Of a DNA stretch of 64,000 nt, positions 11,192-19,428 are shown piece by piece (the first letter of the stretch is position 1; each line of letters starts with the position of its first letter). Both the position numbers and the translations under genes were made by a program. The notes beneath the pieces are model-generated. The model was not told the origin of the DNA. It saw only the letters and a program-made list of their open reading frames with translations, and made no database searches. The DNA lies in NCBI RefSeq assembly GCF_020216065.1, contig NZ_JAIWNA010000003.1, positions 572,882-636,881 on the forward strand, given 5' to 3'. This DNA is from Nocardia rosealba. Lineage in GTDB: Bacteria > Actinomycetota > Actinomycetes > Mycobacteriales > Mycobacteriaceae.

Positions 11192-12013
11192 TCAGGCCGC
11201 TGGTCGCGCGGCCGCGTGGATGGCGACCAGCCGGGCCTGTCGGATCGTGTTCCACAGCGGACGTAGCAGTGATTCGTGGGCGCCGATGGCCGTAGCCGAG
11301 GTCGGCGACGACGCCGGTTCGTGTTCGGCGACCGTGAGAATCGCCGCGACATGGTCGGCCGTGTCGAGAATCCGCTTGGCGCGCAACGGAATCGAGTCGG
11401 GATAGGCGTGCTTGGCGTAGGCGGCGAGTTGGGCTTCGATCTGCTCGCGCGGGTCGGCGTCGGACGGGCCGATCGAGGTGGTGTGCAGTTGCATGAGCGC
11501 GTCGGCGGCGTCGCGGACCGCTTCGCGCATCGTGTACTCGGCGGCGCCGAGGGTCATGTCCGGGTCACCGACGGGCGGGACGATCACGCTGTAGACGGTC
11601 CACTGCAGGGTGTCGTCGTCGTCCCAGTGCGGGATCAGACCGGTGCCCTCCTGGCCGGGGACGCCGATCAGGATGCCCTCCTCCGCATCGATGGCATCCG
11701 CCGCGAAGGCGCTGCCCACCGGCAGGCCGCGCACGTCGCCGGGTGCGGGCAGCACCAGGCGCAGGTGTGCGCCCGAGGGAGCCATCGCCTCACGGATGAC
11801 CTTGAGCAGCGGCATGGCGCCGGTGCCGGGAAGGTCGCCGCGGGAGGTCCACGGTAAGTCGGTGCGGCCACCGGTGGCCGGGTCGCCTGCGGCGATGGTG
11901 TGTCGTGGCGCCCAGGCGTGCAGCGACTCCAGCACGTCGTCGGGCGCGCTGGTACCGGCCAGCCAGGAGCCGGCCCAGACCGTCAGCGTGGCACTGGGAG
12001 AGCACATAATCAT
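11192..12013 (-). CDS. Conserved protein of the mycolate locus (Rv1486c-like position)
   Basis: A 273-residue soluble protein with no signal peptide or membrane segment. Its place next to hemH on the opposite strand and its length match the uncharacterised mycobacterial gene Rv1486c; homology is inferred from position and size only. Notable stretches are the acidic PHWDDDDTLQWTVY in the middle and an Ala-rich helical C-terminal third. No catalytic motif is recognised. The N-terminus MIMCSPSATLTVWAG leaves two possible ATG starts two codons apart. Confidence 0.65.
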   Translation of the reverse strand: MIMCSPSATLTVWAGSWLAGTSAPDDVLESLHAWAPRHTIAAGDPATGGRTDLPWTSRGDLPGTGAMPLLKVIREAMAPSGAHLRLVLPAPGDVRGLPVGSAFAADAIDAEEGILIGVPGQEGTGLIPHWDDDDTLQWTVYSVIVPPVGDPDMTLGAAEYTMREAVRDAADALMQLHTTSIGPSDADPREQIEAQLAAYAKHAYPDSIPLRAKRILDTADHVAAILTVAEHEPASSPTSATAIGAHESLLRPLWNTIRQARLVAIHAAARPAA

Positions 12014-12065
12014 CGAGCATAAAGGTTCGCCCCGATCCGTGTGCCGGGTCTGACCTGCGGTCGAG

Positions 12066-12893
12066 CTACTCGGGCTCGGTGACGAAGTCGATGAGCCGTT
12101 CCACCGCGCCGATCAGCGGCGCCTCGAGATCACGGAACGAGTCGACCGCGTTGTACACCCGGCGCCACCCCTCCTGCGGGGTACCCCAGCCGAGCCTGCG
12201 GCAGATGCCGGTCTTCCAGTCCTCACCGCGCGGCACCGTCGGCCAGGCCTCGATCCCGACGGCGGCCGGACGAACCGCCTGCCACACATCGATGAAGGGG
12301 TGCCCGGTGACCAGGACGTGCGGGCCGAGCCCTGTGGTGAGCTGGGACTCCTTGGAACCGGTCACCAGGTGGTCGACGAGCACCCCGACCCGCGCCCCTG
12401 GACCGGGCCCGAACTCGGTGAGGCGGGCGCCGAGATTGTCGAGACCCTCGAGATGTTCGACGACCACGCCCTCGACCCGAAGATCGTGGCCCCACACCCG
12501 CTCGACGAGTGCGGCGTCGTGCACACCCTCCACCCAGATGCGGCTGCCGCGGGCCACCCGCGCGCGCAACCCCTCCACTCGCGTCGAGCCGGACGCGGAA
12601 CGGGTCGGTTGCTTCGGTGCGGCGACCTTCGGGCGGACGAGCGTCACCGGTTTACCGTCGATGAGGAACGCCGCCTCGCGCAGCGCGAACAGGCGGACCG
12701 CACCGCGCCCGTCCTCGAGTTTCACGAACTCGCCGTCGTAGCTGCGGTCGAAACCGACTACGGCACCGCAGAATCCGCTCGCCGCGTCCTCGACCACCAG
12801 GTCCCGTTCGGCCGCCACCTGCGGTACCGGCGTCTTCTTCGTCCGGTTGTGGCCTGCGTAGATATCGCCGCCGTACATGTCACGCGCACTCAC
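12066..12893 (-). CDS. DUF3097 family protein
   Basis: A 275-residue protein starting with GTG at 12893 (VSARDMYGGDIYAG); the frame is open 46 codons further upstream but that part is Arg/Pro-rich and overlaps the divergent NfeD promoter. Its sequence (KLEDGRGAVRLFALREAAFLIDGKPV, EGVHDAALVERVWGHDLR) fits the actinobacterial DUF3097 family. The middle region WVEGVHDAALVE resembles a Toprim-like fold, so a nucleic-acid related role is possible but unproven. It is divergent from nfeD and follows the Rv1486c-like gene on the same strand after 52 bp. Confidence 0.75.
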   Translation of the reverse strand: MSARDMYGGDIYAGHNRTKKTPVPQVAAERDLVVEDAASGFCGAVVGFDRSYDGEFVKLEDGRGAVRLFALREAAFLIDGKPVTLVRPKVAAPKQPTRSASGSTRVEGLRARVARGSRIWVEGVHDAALVERVWGHDLRVEGVVVEHLEGLDNLGARLTEFGPGPGARVGVLVDHLVTGSKESQLTTGLGPHVLVTGHPFIDVWQAVRPAAVGIEAWPTVPRGEDWKTGICRRLGWGTPQEGWRRVYNAVDSFRDLEAPLIGAVERLIDFVTEPE

Positions 12894-13009
12894 CCGCCCG
12901 AGCTTAGAGCCGTCGGCGCCGGGGTAGCGGGAGCGGCGCGCGAAAACCGTTGGACCACAAGATCGGCTCCGGGGGCGGGCGACGCCGCCCGCGACGGCCC
13001 GATCGGGGC

Positions 13010-13021
13010 TAGGCTTGGGTG
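13010..13021 (+). promoter_or_regulatory. -10 element of a probable leaderless nfeD transcript
   Basis: TAGGCT at 13010-13015 precedes the GTG at 13022 by 6 bp. There is no Shine-Dalgarno sequence, so the mRNA probably begins at the start codon, as proposed for fabG1. This geometry favours GTG 13022 over the GTG three bases earlier. Confidence 0.4.
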
Positions 13022-13453
13022 GTGGCCGCAATAGTCTGGCTGATCGCGGGCCTTGTGCTGGCGGCGGCCGAAATGCTCACCGGGGATCTCACGCTGCTCA
13101 TGCTCGGAGTGGCGGCGTTGGCCACCGCGGGCGTCAGCGCCACCGCGGGGTTGCCGCTGTGGGGTGACGCGCTCGTCTTCGGCGCGATGGCCGGGGTGCT
13201 GTTCCTCGGGGTTCGCCCGGTGCTGCGCCGCAGGTTCGGTACCCCGCCGCCCACACCGACGAATGTCGATGCGCTGACCGGGAAGTCGGCGCTCGTTCTC
13301 GAGGACGTCGCCGAGTATTCGGGCCGGGTCAAACTCGGTGGCGAAGTGTGGACGGCGCGTCCGCTCGATCCGAGCGAAGTCTACGAAGCCGGTGTGACCG
13401 TCTATGTGATGAAGATCGACGGCGCGACCGCCGTCGTCTGGAAGGGTCCTTAG
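13022..13453 (+). CDS. NfeD-like membrane protein
   Basis: A 143-residue protein with three or so membrane helices in the first 70 residues (AAIVWLIAGLVLAAAEMLTG, then LLMLGVAALATAGV and ALVFGAMAGVLFLG) and a C-terminal soluble OB-fold domain (NVDALTGKSALVLEDVAEYSGRVKLGGEVWTARP) typical of short NfeD proteins. NfeD partners with SPFH proteins, which scaffold membrane microdomains, and the next gene 5 bp downstream is exactly such a protein. The pair corresponds to Rv1487/Rv1488. Confidence 0.9.
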   Translation: MAAIVWLIAGLVLAAAEMLTGDLTLLMLGVAALATAGVSATAGLPLWGDALVFGAMAGVLFLGVRPVLRRRFGTPPPTPTNVDALTGKSALVLEDVAEYSGRVKLGGEVWTARPLDPSEVYEAGVTVYVMKIDGATAVVWKGP

Positions 13454-13458
13454 AGTCC

Positions 13459-14688
13459 ATGGTTGCCTTGATCGTGGCCGCCGTCCTCGTCCTGCTGGTC
13501 GTGGTGGTGGTTTTCAAATCTATTGCGCTCGTTCCGCAGGCCGAGGCGGCGGTGATCGAACGGCTCGGCCGGTACTCGCGCACGGTGTCGGGACAGCTCA
13601 CGTTCCTCGTCCCGTTCGCCGACCGGGTGCGCGCCAAAGTCGACTTGCGTGAACGTGTGGTGTCGTTCCCGCCGCAGCCGGTGATCACCCAGGACAACCT
13701 CACCCTGCAGATCGACTCGGTGGTGTATTTCCAGGTCACCAGCCCGCAGGCCGCGGTGTACGAGATCAGCAACTACATCGCCGCCGTCGAACAGCTCACC
13801 GTCACCACCTTGCGCAACGTGGTCGGTGGCATGACGCTCGAGGAGACGCTGACCTCGCGCGACCAGATCAACAACCAGCTGCGCGGTGTGCTCGACGAAG
13901 CCACCGGCCGCTGGGGTCTTCGGGTGGCCCGGGTGGAGCTGAAGTCGATCGATCCGCCGCCGTCGATCCAGGAGTCGATGGAAAAGCAGATGAAGGCCGA
14001 CCGCGAGAAGCGGGCCATGATCCTCACCGCCGAGGGCACCCGCGAGTCGCAGATCAAGACCGCCGAGGGCGCCAAGCAGGCCCAGATCCTGTCCGCCGAG
14101 GGTGCCAAGCAGTCGGCGATCCTGTCGGCCGAGGGTGAGCGGCAGAGCCGCATCCTGCGCGCCCAGGGTGAGCGAGCCGCGTCCTACCTGCAGGCCCAGG
14201 GCCAGGCCAAGGCCATCGAGAAGGTGTTCGCCGCCATCAAGAACGGCAAGCCGACACCGGAACTGCTTGCCTACCAGTACATGCAGACGCTGCCGATGGT
14301 GGCGAAGGGCGATGCCAACAAGGTGTGGCTGGTCCCCAGCGATTTCGGCAAGGCACTCGAGGGGTTCGCCCAGAACTTCGCCACCAAGGGCGACGACGGG
14401 GTGTTCCGGTACGAACCGAACACCGAGGACACGCCCCCGGTGAAGATCGAGGACGACTCCGACGTGGCCGACTGGTTCGAGACCGCCTCGGACCCGAAGA
14501 TCGAGCAAGCGGTCCGCGCCGCCGAGGCCACCGCCCGCCAGCCGGTCGAGGGCTTCGAACCGACGCTGCCCAAAACCCTTGCGCCCAAACCGGAACGAAA
14601 CCTCCCCGAACCGCCGCCGGTGGGCCCGGCCCAGTCCCAGCCCGGCGACCCGTACGGTCGCCCCTGGCAGCCGCCGCAGCAGACGTAA
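13459..14688 (+). CDS. SPFH/stomatin-family membrane scaffold protein
   Basis: A 409-residue protein. One N-terminal membrane helix (VALIVAAVLVLLVVVVVF) is followed by an SPFH domain with ALVPQAEAAVIERLGRYSRT and IDSVVYFQVTSPQAAVYEI. Next comes a striking Ala/Glu/Gln coiled coil with about eight repeats of the type AEGAKQAQILS (about residues 190-250), then a Pro-rich disordered tail. SPFH proteins oligomerise on membranes and work with NfeD. ATG 13459 is chosen because it begins just before the membrane helix; upstream open frame overlaps nfeD. Confidence 0.9.
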   Translation: MVALIVAAVLVLLVVVVVFKSIALVPQAEAAVIERLGRYSRTVSGQLTFLVPFADRVRAKVDLRERVVSFPPQPVITQDNLTLQIDSVVYFQVTSPQAAVYEISNYIAAVEQLTVTTLRNVVGGMTLEETLTSRDQINNQLRGVLDEATGRWGLRVARVELKSIDPPPSIQESMEKQMKADREKRAMILTAEGTRESQIKTAEGAKQAQILSAEGAKQSAILSAEGERQSRILRAQGERAASYLQAQGQAKAIEKVFAAIKNGKPTPELLAYQYMQTLPMVAKGDANKVWLVPSDFGKALEGFAQNFATKGDDGVFRYEPNTEDTPPVKIEDDSDVADWFETASDPKIEQAVRAAEATARQPVEGFEPTLPKTLAPKPERNLPEPPPVGPAQSQPGDPYGRPWQPPQQT

Positions 14689-14737
14689 CCCGGGCCGAGC
14701 GCTGGAATCGGTGGCGCGTCGCCTCAGATGATCGTTG

Positions 14738-14779
14738 GGCTCGGACCGGTGTCGGCAGACGACACCGGTCCGAGCCTTT
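14738..14779. terminator. Rho-independent-type hairpin between convergent genes
   Basis: A perfect 17-bp stem (14738-14754 pairs with 14760-14776) with the 5-base loop GCAGA, followed by a short TTT. It lies between the stops of the SPFH gene and the convergent moeA-like gene and could terminate both transcripts. Confidence 0.75.
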
Positions 14780-14782
14780 CGG

Positions 14783-16027
14783 TCAGCGGGGGAGGGGGAG
14801 CAGTTCGACGAGGGTGCCTCGGCCGGTGCCGGGTGGGAGGACCGCCAGGGCTTGGCAGCCGATGAGGCCGGCCAGGTGGGGGGTGTGGGCGGGGCCGGTG
14901 CTGCGCCAGACGCCGCCGGTCTGTTGCTGGACGGGGACGATGCGGGTGGCGTCGCCCGCCATCACGCCTGCGTCCGAGAGCCTGCCCCACATGGTCGGGC
15001 CGGGGGTGCGCAGGGTGAGGGTGTCGATGACAGCGGGACCGACGGCCAGCAGGGCGGCGACGGCGGCGAGCGGATTGCCGGGGAGGCCGAGCAGGACACG
15101 GCCGTCGGGGAGCTGGGCGACGAGGGTCGAGCCGCCGGGGCGGATCGCGACCCGGTCCACGACGATGCGGGCACCGAGGTCGGCGAGCAGGGTGCGCAGG
15201 TGGTCGGCGGCACCCCGGCCGGTTGCCCCGACCATCACCACCAGGTCGGCGTTCGATTTCAGGGCGAGCCAGGAACGCAGCAGGTCGCGTTCGTCGGCCA
15301 GATGCCACAGCCCGGTGCTCTCGATATCGCAGCAGCGCAGGAACTCCGGCAGTACCGGTCCGAGCGAATCGCGGGTCTCGCCCGGACCGAGCGGGCCGAC
15401 TGCCCGGATCTCGTCACCGGTCATCACCACATCCGCGCGCAACGGCCCACGCACCGTGACGGTTTCGGCCTCGGCACTGAGCGCGGCCGAGACCAGCGCG
15501 GCCGACACCCGTGTGCCCGCGGGCGCCAATTGTGTTCCGGTGGACCAGTTCTCACCTTGCCGCCGGGTGTCGTCGCGTACCGGGGCATCGGGTGCGCGCA
15601 ATACCACCGGTTTGCCGGACACCACGGTGGTGACGATGTGTTCGTCGCGCAGAGTGGCCGTGGTGCCCAGCGGGGTGGCGGCGCCGGTCGCGATCCGCAC
15701 CGCCTCGCCCGGAGCGAGCACCACCGAGCAGGGCCGCCCCGCGTACCCGACCTGCTCGTGCACCCGCCACCACGGCCCCGGCCCCGCGACCGCGTAACCG
15801 TCCATGGCCGCCGTGTCCACCCGGGGCAGTGGCGTTGCCGCGCGCAACGCCACCGCCAGTGTTCCCCCGACAGCCTCGCCCACCGGTAGCTCACGCACCC
15901 CCACCGGCTCCAGACCCGCCGCGATCCGCGCACGCACCTGTTCCAGCCCGCACCGCGTCACCGCGACGATCTCCGCCCGCGCGCTCACCACCACGTCCAA
16001 CCTTCCGCCCGCCGATACTCCGCCCAT
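14783..16027 (-). CDS. MoeA-like molybdopterin molybdenumtransferase, divergent
   Basis: A 414-residue protein with MoeA architecture. The N-terminal signature is PLPRVDTAAMDGYAV, the middle holds TGDEIRAVG, and near the C-terminus RVAIRPGG and LLGLPGNPLAAV are typical. MoeA inserts molybdate into adenylylated molybdopterin. The usual glycine loop GGVSxGxxD is replaced here by VGATGRGAADH, so the catalytic site may be altered or specialised. ATG 16027 with an upstream G-rich site is preferred; the frame is open for hundreds of bases upstream but overlaps the divergent gene there. It converges with the SPFH gene over a strong terminator. Confidence 0.8.
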   Translation of the reverse strand: MGGVSAGGRLDVVVSARAEIVAVTRCGLEQVRARIAAGLEPVGVRELPVGEAVGGTLAVALRAATPLPRVDTAAMDGYAVAGPGPWWRVHEQVGYAGRPCSVVLAPGEAVRIATGAATPLGTTATLRDEHIVTTVVSGKPVVLRAPDAPVRDDTRRQGENWSTGTQLAPAGTRVSAALVSAALSAEAETVTVRGPLRADVVMTGDEIRAVGPLGPGETRDSLGPVLPEFLRCCDIESTGLWHLADERDLLRSWLALKSNADLVVMVGATGRGAADHLRTLLADLGARIVVDRVAIRPGGSTLVAQLPDGRVLLGLPGNPLAAVAALLAVGPAVIDTLTLRTPGPTMWGRLSDAGVMAGDATRIVPVQQQTGGVWRSTGPAHTPHLAGLIGCQALAVLPPGTGRGTLVELLPLPR

Positions 16028-16169
16028 CGTCCGCACCCCCCATTGCCTGCGATTTTCTCCCCAGTTGCCGCCCGATAACGTTGTCCTCACCCCCGCCGGT
16101 CCCCGCCGGTGCGATGCGGTTCGGCGTGGTCTCGGTGCGCGGATCGGATTCGCGTGGCTGAATGGAGGG

Positions 16170-17021
16170 GTGGATACGGGACAGCGGGAGCGGGCACAGG
16201 CGTTTGTCGAGCTGCATCGATCGGGGTGTTTTCTGTTGCCCAATGCGTGGGATGCGGGGAGTTCGCGGGTGCTGGAGGCCGCCGGGTTTGCGGCGATCGC
16301 CACGACAAGTGCGGGGATCGCGTTCTCGTACGGCAGGCCCGACCACGACTTCCACGCCTCGGAAGAGGACGGGCGGGTCGACAAGGGCACGATGATGCGC
16401 CGGATCGGGGAGATCACCGGTGCGGTGGGGGTTCCGGTGAGCGCCGATCTCGAGGAGGGGTACGGGCCGGACGCGCAGGCCGTGGCGACCACCATCGCGG
16501 AGGCCATCGCCGCCGGGGCGGCGGGCGGCAATATCGAGGACTTCACCGGTGAGCGCGCGGCCCCGCTGTTCGAGGAGGTGCACGCCGTGGACCGGGTGCG
16601 TGCCGCCCGCGCGGCGGTGGCGGCCAGCGGTGCGCCGTTCGTGCTCGTCGGCCGTACCGACGTCCTGCTCGTCGGTGGCGGGCTGGACGAGGCGATCCGC
16701 CGGGGCAACGCCTATCTCGCGGCGGGTGCGGACTGCGTTTTCGTTCCCGGTGCCGCCGACGCCGAGACCATCGCCACCCTCGTTCGCGAGCTCGACGGCC
16801 CCCTCAATGTCGTCATGGGACTCACCGCCACCCTTACCATGGCCGAGCTCGCCGATCTCGGTGTCCGGCGGGTCACCGTCGGCGGCAGTATCGCGCGCAT
16901 GCTGTACCGCCACCTGTTCGACGCCGCACGCGAACTGGCCGAACGTGGCACCTTCACCTACGCCGAGAACCAGCTCGGTCAGGACGCGTTGAACGACATG
17001 TTCACCCGCCGCGACCGATAG
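16170..17021 (+). CDS. Isocitrate lyase/PEP mutase family enzyme
   Basis: A 283-residue TIM-barrel protein. Family motifs are LLPNAWDAGSSRVLEAAG, the substrate Asp region SADLEEGYG, GGNIEDFTGE, and LVGRTDVLL; the last region GLTATLTMAELADLGVRRVTVGG is also typical. Members act on 2-methylisocitrate, oxaloacetate, phosphonopyruvate or carboxyphosphonoenolpyruvate; the lyase Cys motif KKCG is absent, so it is not a classical isocitrate or methylisocitrate lyase. The GTG at 16170 gives the expected N-terminus (VDTGQRERAQAFVELH); GGAGG lies very close to it. Divergent from moeA. Confidence 0.85.
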   Translation: MDTGQRERAQAFVELHRSGCFLLPNAWDAGSSRVLEAAGFAAIATTSAGIAFSYGRPDHDFHASEEDGRVDKGTMMRRIGEITGAVGVPVSADLEEGYGPDAQAVATTIAEAIAAGAAGGNIEDFTGERAAPLFEEVHAVDRVRAARAAVAASGAPFVLVGRTDVLLVGGGLDEAIRRGNAYLAAGADCVFVPGAADAETIATLVRELDGPLNVVMGLTATLTMAELADLGVRRVTVGGSIARMLYRHLFDAARELAERGTFTYAENQLGQDALNDMFTRRDR

Positions 17022-17022
17022 T

Positions 17023-17643
17023 TCACGGTCGTGCGCCGCGCAACTCGAGAAGCACACCGAGCGAGCCCATTTCGCGGCTCTGCGACTGTGCCATCGACCT
17101 GGCCGCCTGCTTGACCGGCCCCTCGGTGAGCAGGGCGTCGGCGGCGCGGGCCATGGTGATTCCGCCCGCGTGGTGGTGGTACATCAGCCGCAGAAACAAG
17201 ATCTCGGCCTCGGAACCTCGTGCCGTGGTGAGAGTGTCGAGCTCGGCTCGGGTCGCCAGCCCGGGCATGGTGGCGGGGCCGGTCGAATGATGGTGTGCCG
17301 TCATCCAGCTCATCGGTGTGGTGGCGGTAGGCGCGGCGCCGGCGAGCTGCGTCCAGCCGAGCAGGGTACCGATCTCGACCCGCTGGGTGTCGGCGATCTG
17401 TTCGGCGAGCGCACGCACCCCCGCGTCGACGGTCGGGTCGAGCCGTTGCACGAGGATCATGGCCTGCTGGTGATGAGCCGTCATGTCCTGCACGAAACCC
17501 AGCTCGGTCGAGTGCAGCACCGTTGCGGGCGCGGATTTTTCGGAAGCGAGCAGCGGGCGCGACGCCGCGCCGAGGACGAAGAAGAACACGGCTGCCGCCA
17601 GCGCGGCCGCCACCCCGAGAGCCCTCGGGCGATCGGCGATCAC
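17023..17643 (-). CDS. DUF305 exported protein
   Basis: About 206 residues starting with the GTG at 17643, two bases after the LVIVD gene stop; the longer open frame runs back into that gene. One N-terminal membrane anchor (ALGVAAALAAAVFFFVLGAA) is followed by a DUF305 four-helix domain. The domain's histidine/methionine motifs are visible: DMTAHHQQAMILV, SWMTAHHHS and LMYHHHAGGITMA. DUF305 proteins are extracytoplasmic and thought to bind metal ions such as copper, which is inference here. Co-transcribed with the LVIVD protein. Confidence 0.85.
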   Translation of the reverse strand: MIADRPRALGVAAALAAAVFFFVLGAASRPLLASEKSAPATVLHSTELGFVQDMTAHHQQAMILVQRLDPTVDAGVRALAEQIADTQRVEIGTLLGWTQLAGAAPTATTPMSWMTAHHHSTGPATMPGLATRAELDTLTTARGSEAEILFLRLMYHHHAGGITMARAADALLTEGPVKQAARSMAQSQSREMGSLGVLLELRGARP

Positions 17644-17645
17644 CC

Positions 17646-19208
17646 TTATGACCCCAGCGTCGAAACCTGGTCGGCCGGCGCCCGATACACCGCCTCGTCC
17701 AGATTCAGCACCATGAACCCGTTGTCGGAACAGGTGACGTACAACTGATTTCCCCGCCACTCGGGCGGTGACATGCACCAGTCCGCCGACAGATCACCGA
17801 ACGCGACCCGCCCCACCCGCGCCGACAACACCTGCGCGGGATCGAACAACCCGTCCGCCATGGCCCGCAGTGCGGCGGGCGCACTCATCGCGGGGATACC
17901 GATGATCGAGGCCAGCGCGTGCGGGGAGTTCCAGATCTCGAGGTTGCGTCCGGTGCGGGCGGGCGGGTTGAAATAGGCGATCTCACGGATCGCGGCGGGG
18001 TCGCGCACGTCGAACACCCGGATGCCGGAGGATGTCCAGCCACAGGCGAGCGCGGTCGGGTTCGCCGGGCGGTCCGCCGTGCAGTAGTGCGGATCGTAGG
18101 AGAACAGCGAATTGCCCATGGCCGAACCGATCTGGGCGTCGACGTGCTCACCGAGATTGATCTCGAGTTTGATCTTGTTCACGATGCGCGGCGCGGTGTC
18201 GTCGGAGACATCGATGAGTTTCACCCCGCCGGAACCACCTTCGTCGACGGTGAACAGATGCGGCACACCGTCATAGGTCACCGGCACACTGTGCTGGGTG
18301 GCCCAGCCGTCGGTCCAGAAGGTGCGCCCGAGATGGGGGACCTGCGGGTTCGGATCGCGACGTTGCACCGCGCTCACGTCGAGCACGGTGAACCCGCCGA
18401 GCGCGGAGATGTAGAGCCGGTTCCCGTCGGGGCTCACCCCGAAACCGTGCGCCTCGATCCCGGTGAGCCCCTGCCAGATCACGTGCGGATTCGCCGGATC
18501 GGTCAGATCGATCGCACTGAGCAGGCCGGGCGCGATGCCCGAGGCCCAGTAGGTGCGGCCGTCGGGGGAGAAGCCGCCCTCGTGCGTCGTGATCGGCAGC
18601 GGCATGGCCGGGTTCGTGCCCGGCCCCGGATTCAGCAGCCGGGGATGCGCGCAATCGGAGATGTCGTACACCGACAGCAAGCCCGCGCCGATGGCGAGCG
18701 GGACGCCGGTGCCGACGAGCAATTCGCGAGTCGTGTTGACCTTCAACGTCTCCCAGGTGCCGGCCAGCATCGCGGGTTCGGCGAGGGTCGCGGTGTGCCG
18801 TGGATTCGCCGGATCGGACACGTCGAGCACCTGCACGCCCGGGTGTTCGCCGAGCAGGGTGCCGGGGAAGAACGACCCGATGTAGACGCAGTGTTCGAAA
18901 CTGGTCGACGTGATTCCGGCTCCGCGCCCGGTGTATCCGCCTGCCATCGACATATTGCAGTGATAGCCCTGCGCGCTGCGACCACTGTCCCGGTCGGCGG
19001 CGGGCACATCGCCCTGCAGCCCTGTCTCCGGTGCGGACCCCGGCCCGCACTCCGCGCGTGGCACCGATGTCCGCCCGATGTCGAAGAATTCGTGCACCAG
19101 CTGGTCGAAGGGCCGATCGGCGGCCGCGCCCGACGGCAGCCCGATCGCGATCAGCGCGGCCACCACCGCCGGTGCCGTCGCGCGCACGACCCGAGTCCAC
19201 AGGTGCAT
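17646..19208 (-). CDS. Secreted LVIVD-repeat beta-propeller protein
   Basis: A 520-residue exported protein with a Sec signal (TAPAVVAALIAIGLPSGAAA, cleavage near residue 31). The mature part has repeated blades of the type VQVLDVSDPANPRHTATL, AIDLTDPANPHVIW, VKLIDVSDDTAPRIV and IRVFDVRDPAAIREIAYF, the LVIVD signature of a beta-propeller. Six or so Cys residues and SFEHCVYIG, HYCTADRPA suggest disulfides. Function unknown; related proteins are usually annotated as hypothetical surface proteins. It forms a two-gene unit with the downstream DUF305 gene. Confidence 0.85.
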   Translation of the reverse strand: MHLWTRVVRATAPAVVAALIAIGLPSGAAADRPFDQLVHEFFDIGRTSVPRAECGPGSAPETGLQGDVPAADRDSGRSAQGYHCNMSMAGGYTGRGAGITSTSFEHCVYIGSFFPGTLLGEHPGVQVLDVSDPANPRHTATLAEPAMLAGTWETLKVNTTRELLVGTGVPLAIGAGLLSVYDISDCAHPRLLNPGPGTNPAMPLPITTHEGGFSPDGRTYWASGIAPGLLSAIDLTDPANPHVIWQGLTGIEAHGFGVSPDGNRLYISALGGFTVLDVSAVQRRDPNPQVPHLGRTFWTDGWATQHSVPVTYDGVPHLFTVDEGGSGGVKLIDVSDDTAPRIVNKIKLEINLGEHVDAQIGSAMGNSLFSYDPHYCTADRPANPTALACGWTSSGIRVFDVRDPAAIREIAYFNPPARTGRNLEIWNSPHALASIIGIPAMSAPAALRAMADGLFDPAQVLSARVGRVAFGDLSADWCMSPPEWRGNQLYVTCSDNGFMVLNLDEAVYRAPADQVSTLGS

Positions 19209-19428
19209 CGTTGCCTCCTCGATCCGCCCCGACGGCTACTGACTCAGACAGTCGTCTGTGCGAATCGTAAAGCAACCGAAAGATTGCCGGAGGTGATTCC
19301 GGGGAACTAAGCCAAGGCTGGGTCGTGCCTTACCCGAGGTCCGCATCGATGCGCTGTACGGTTGCTGCAACCGGCCGGTTCGTCTGGGCGGGCCGGGGTG
19401 CGTGCGGCCGGAAAGGATTACGGACTTC

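Noticed and set aside
14783..16708. 641-codon version of the MoeA-like protein
   Set aside because: The first 227 codons are antisense to the isocitrate-lyase/PEP-mutase gene and lack MoeA similarity.
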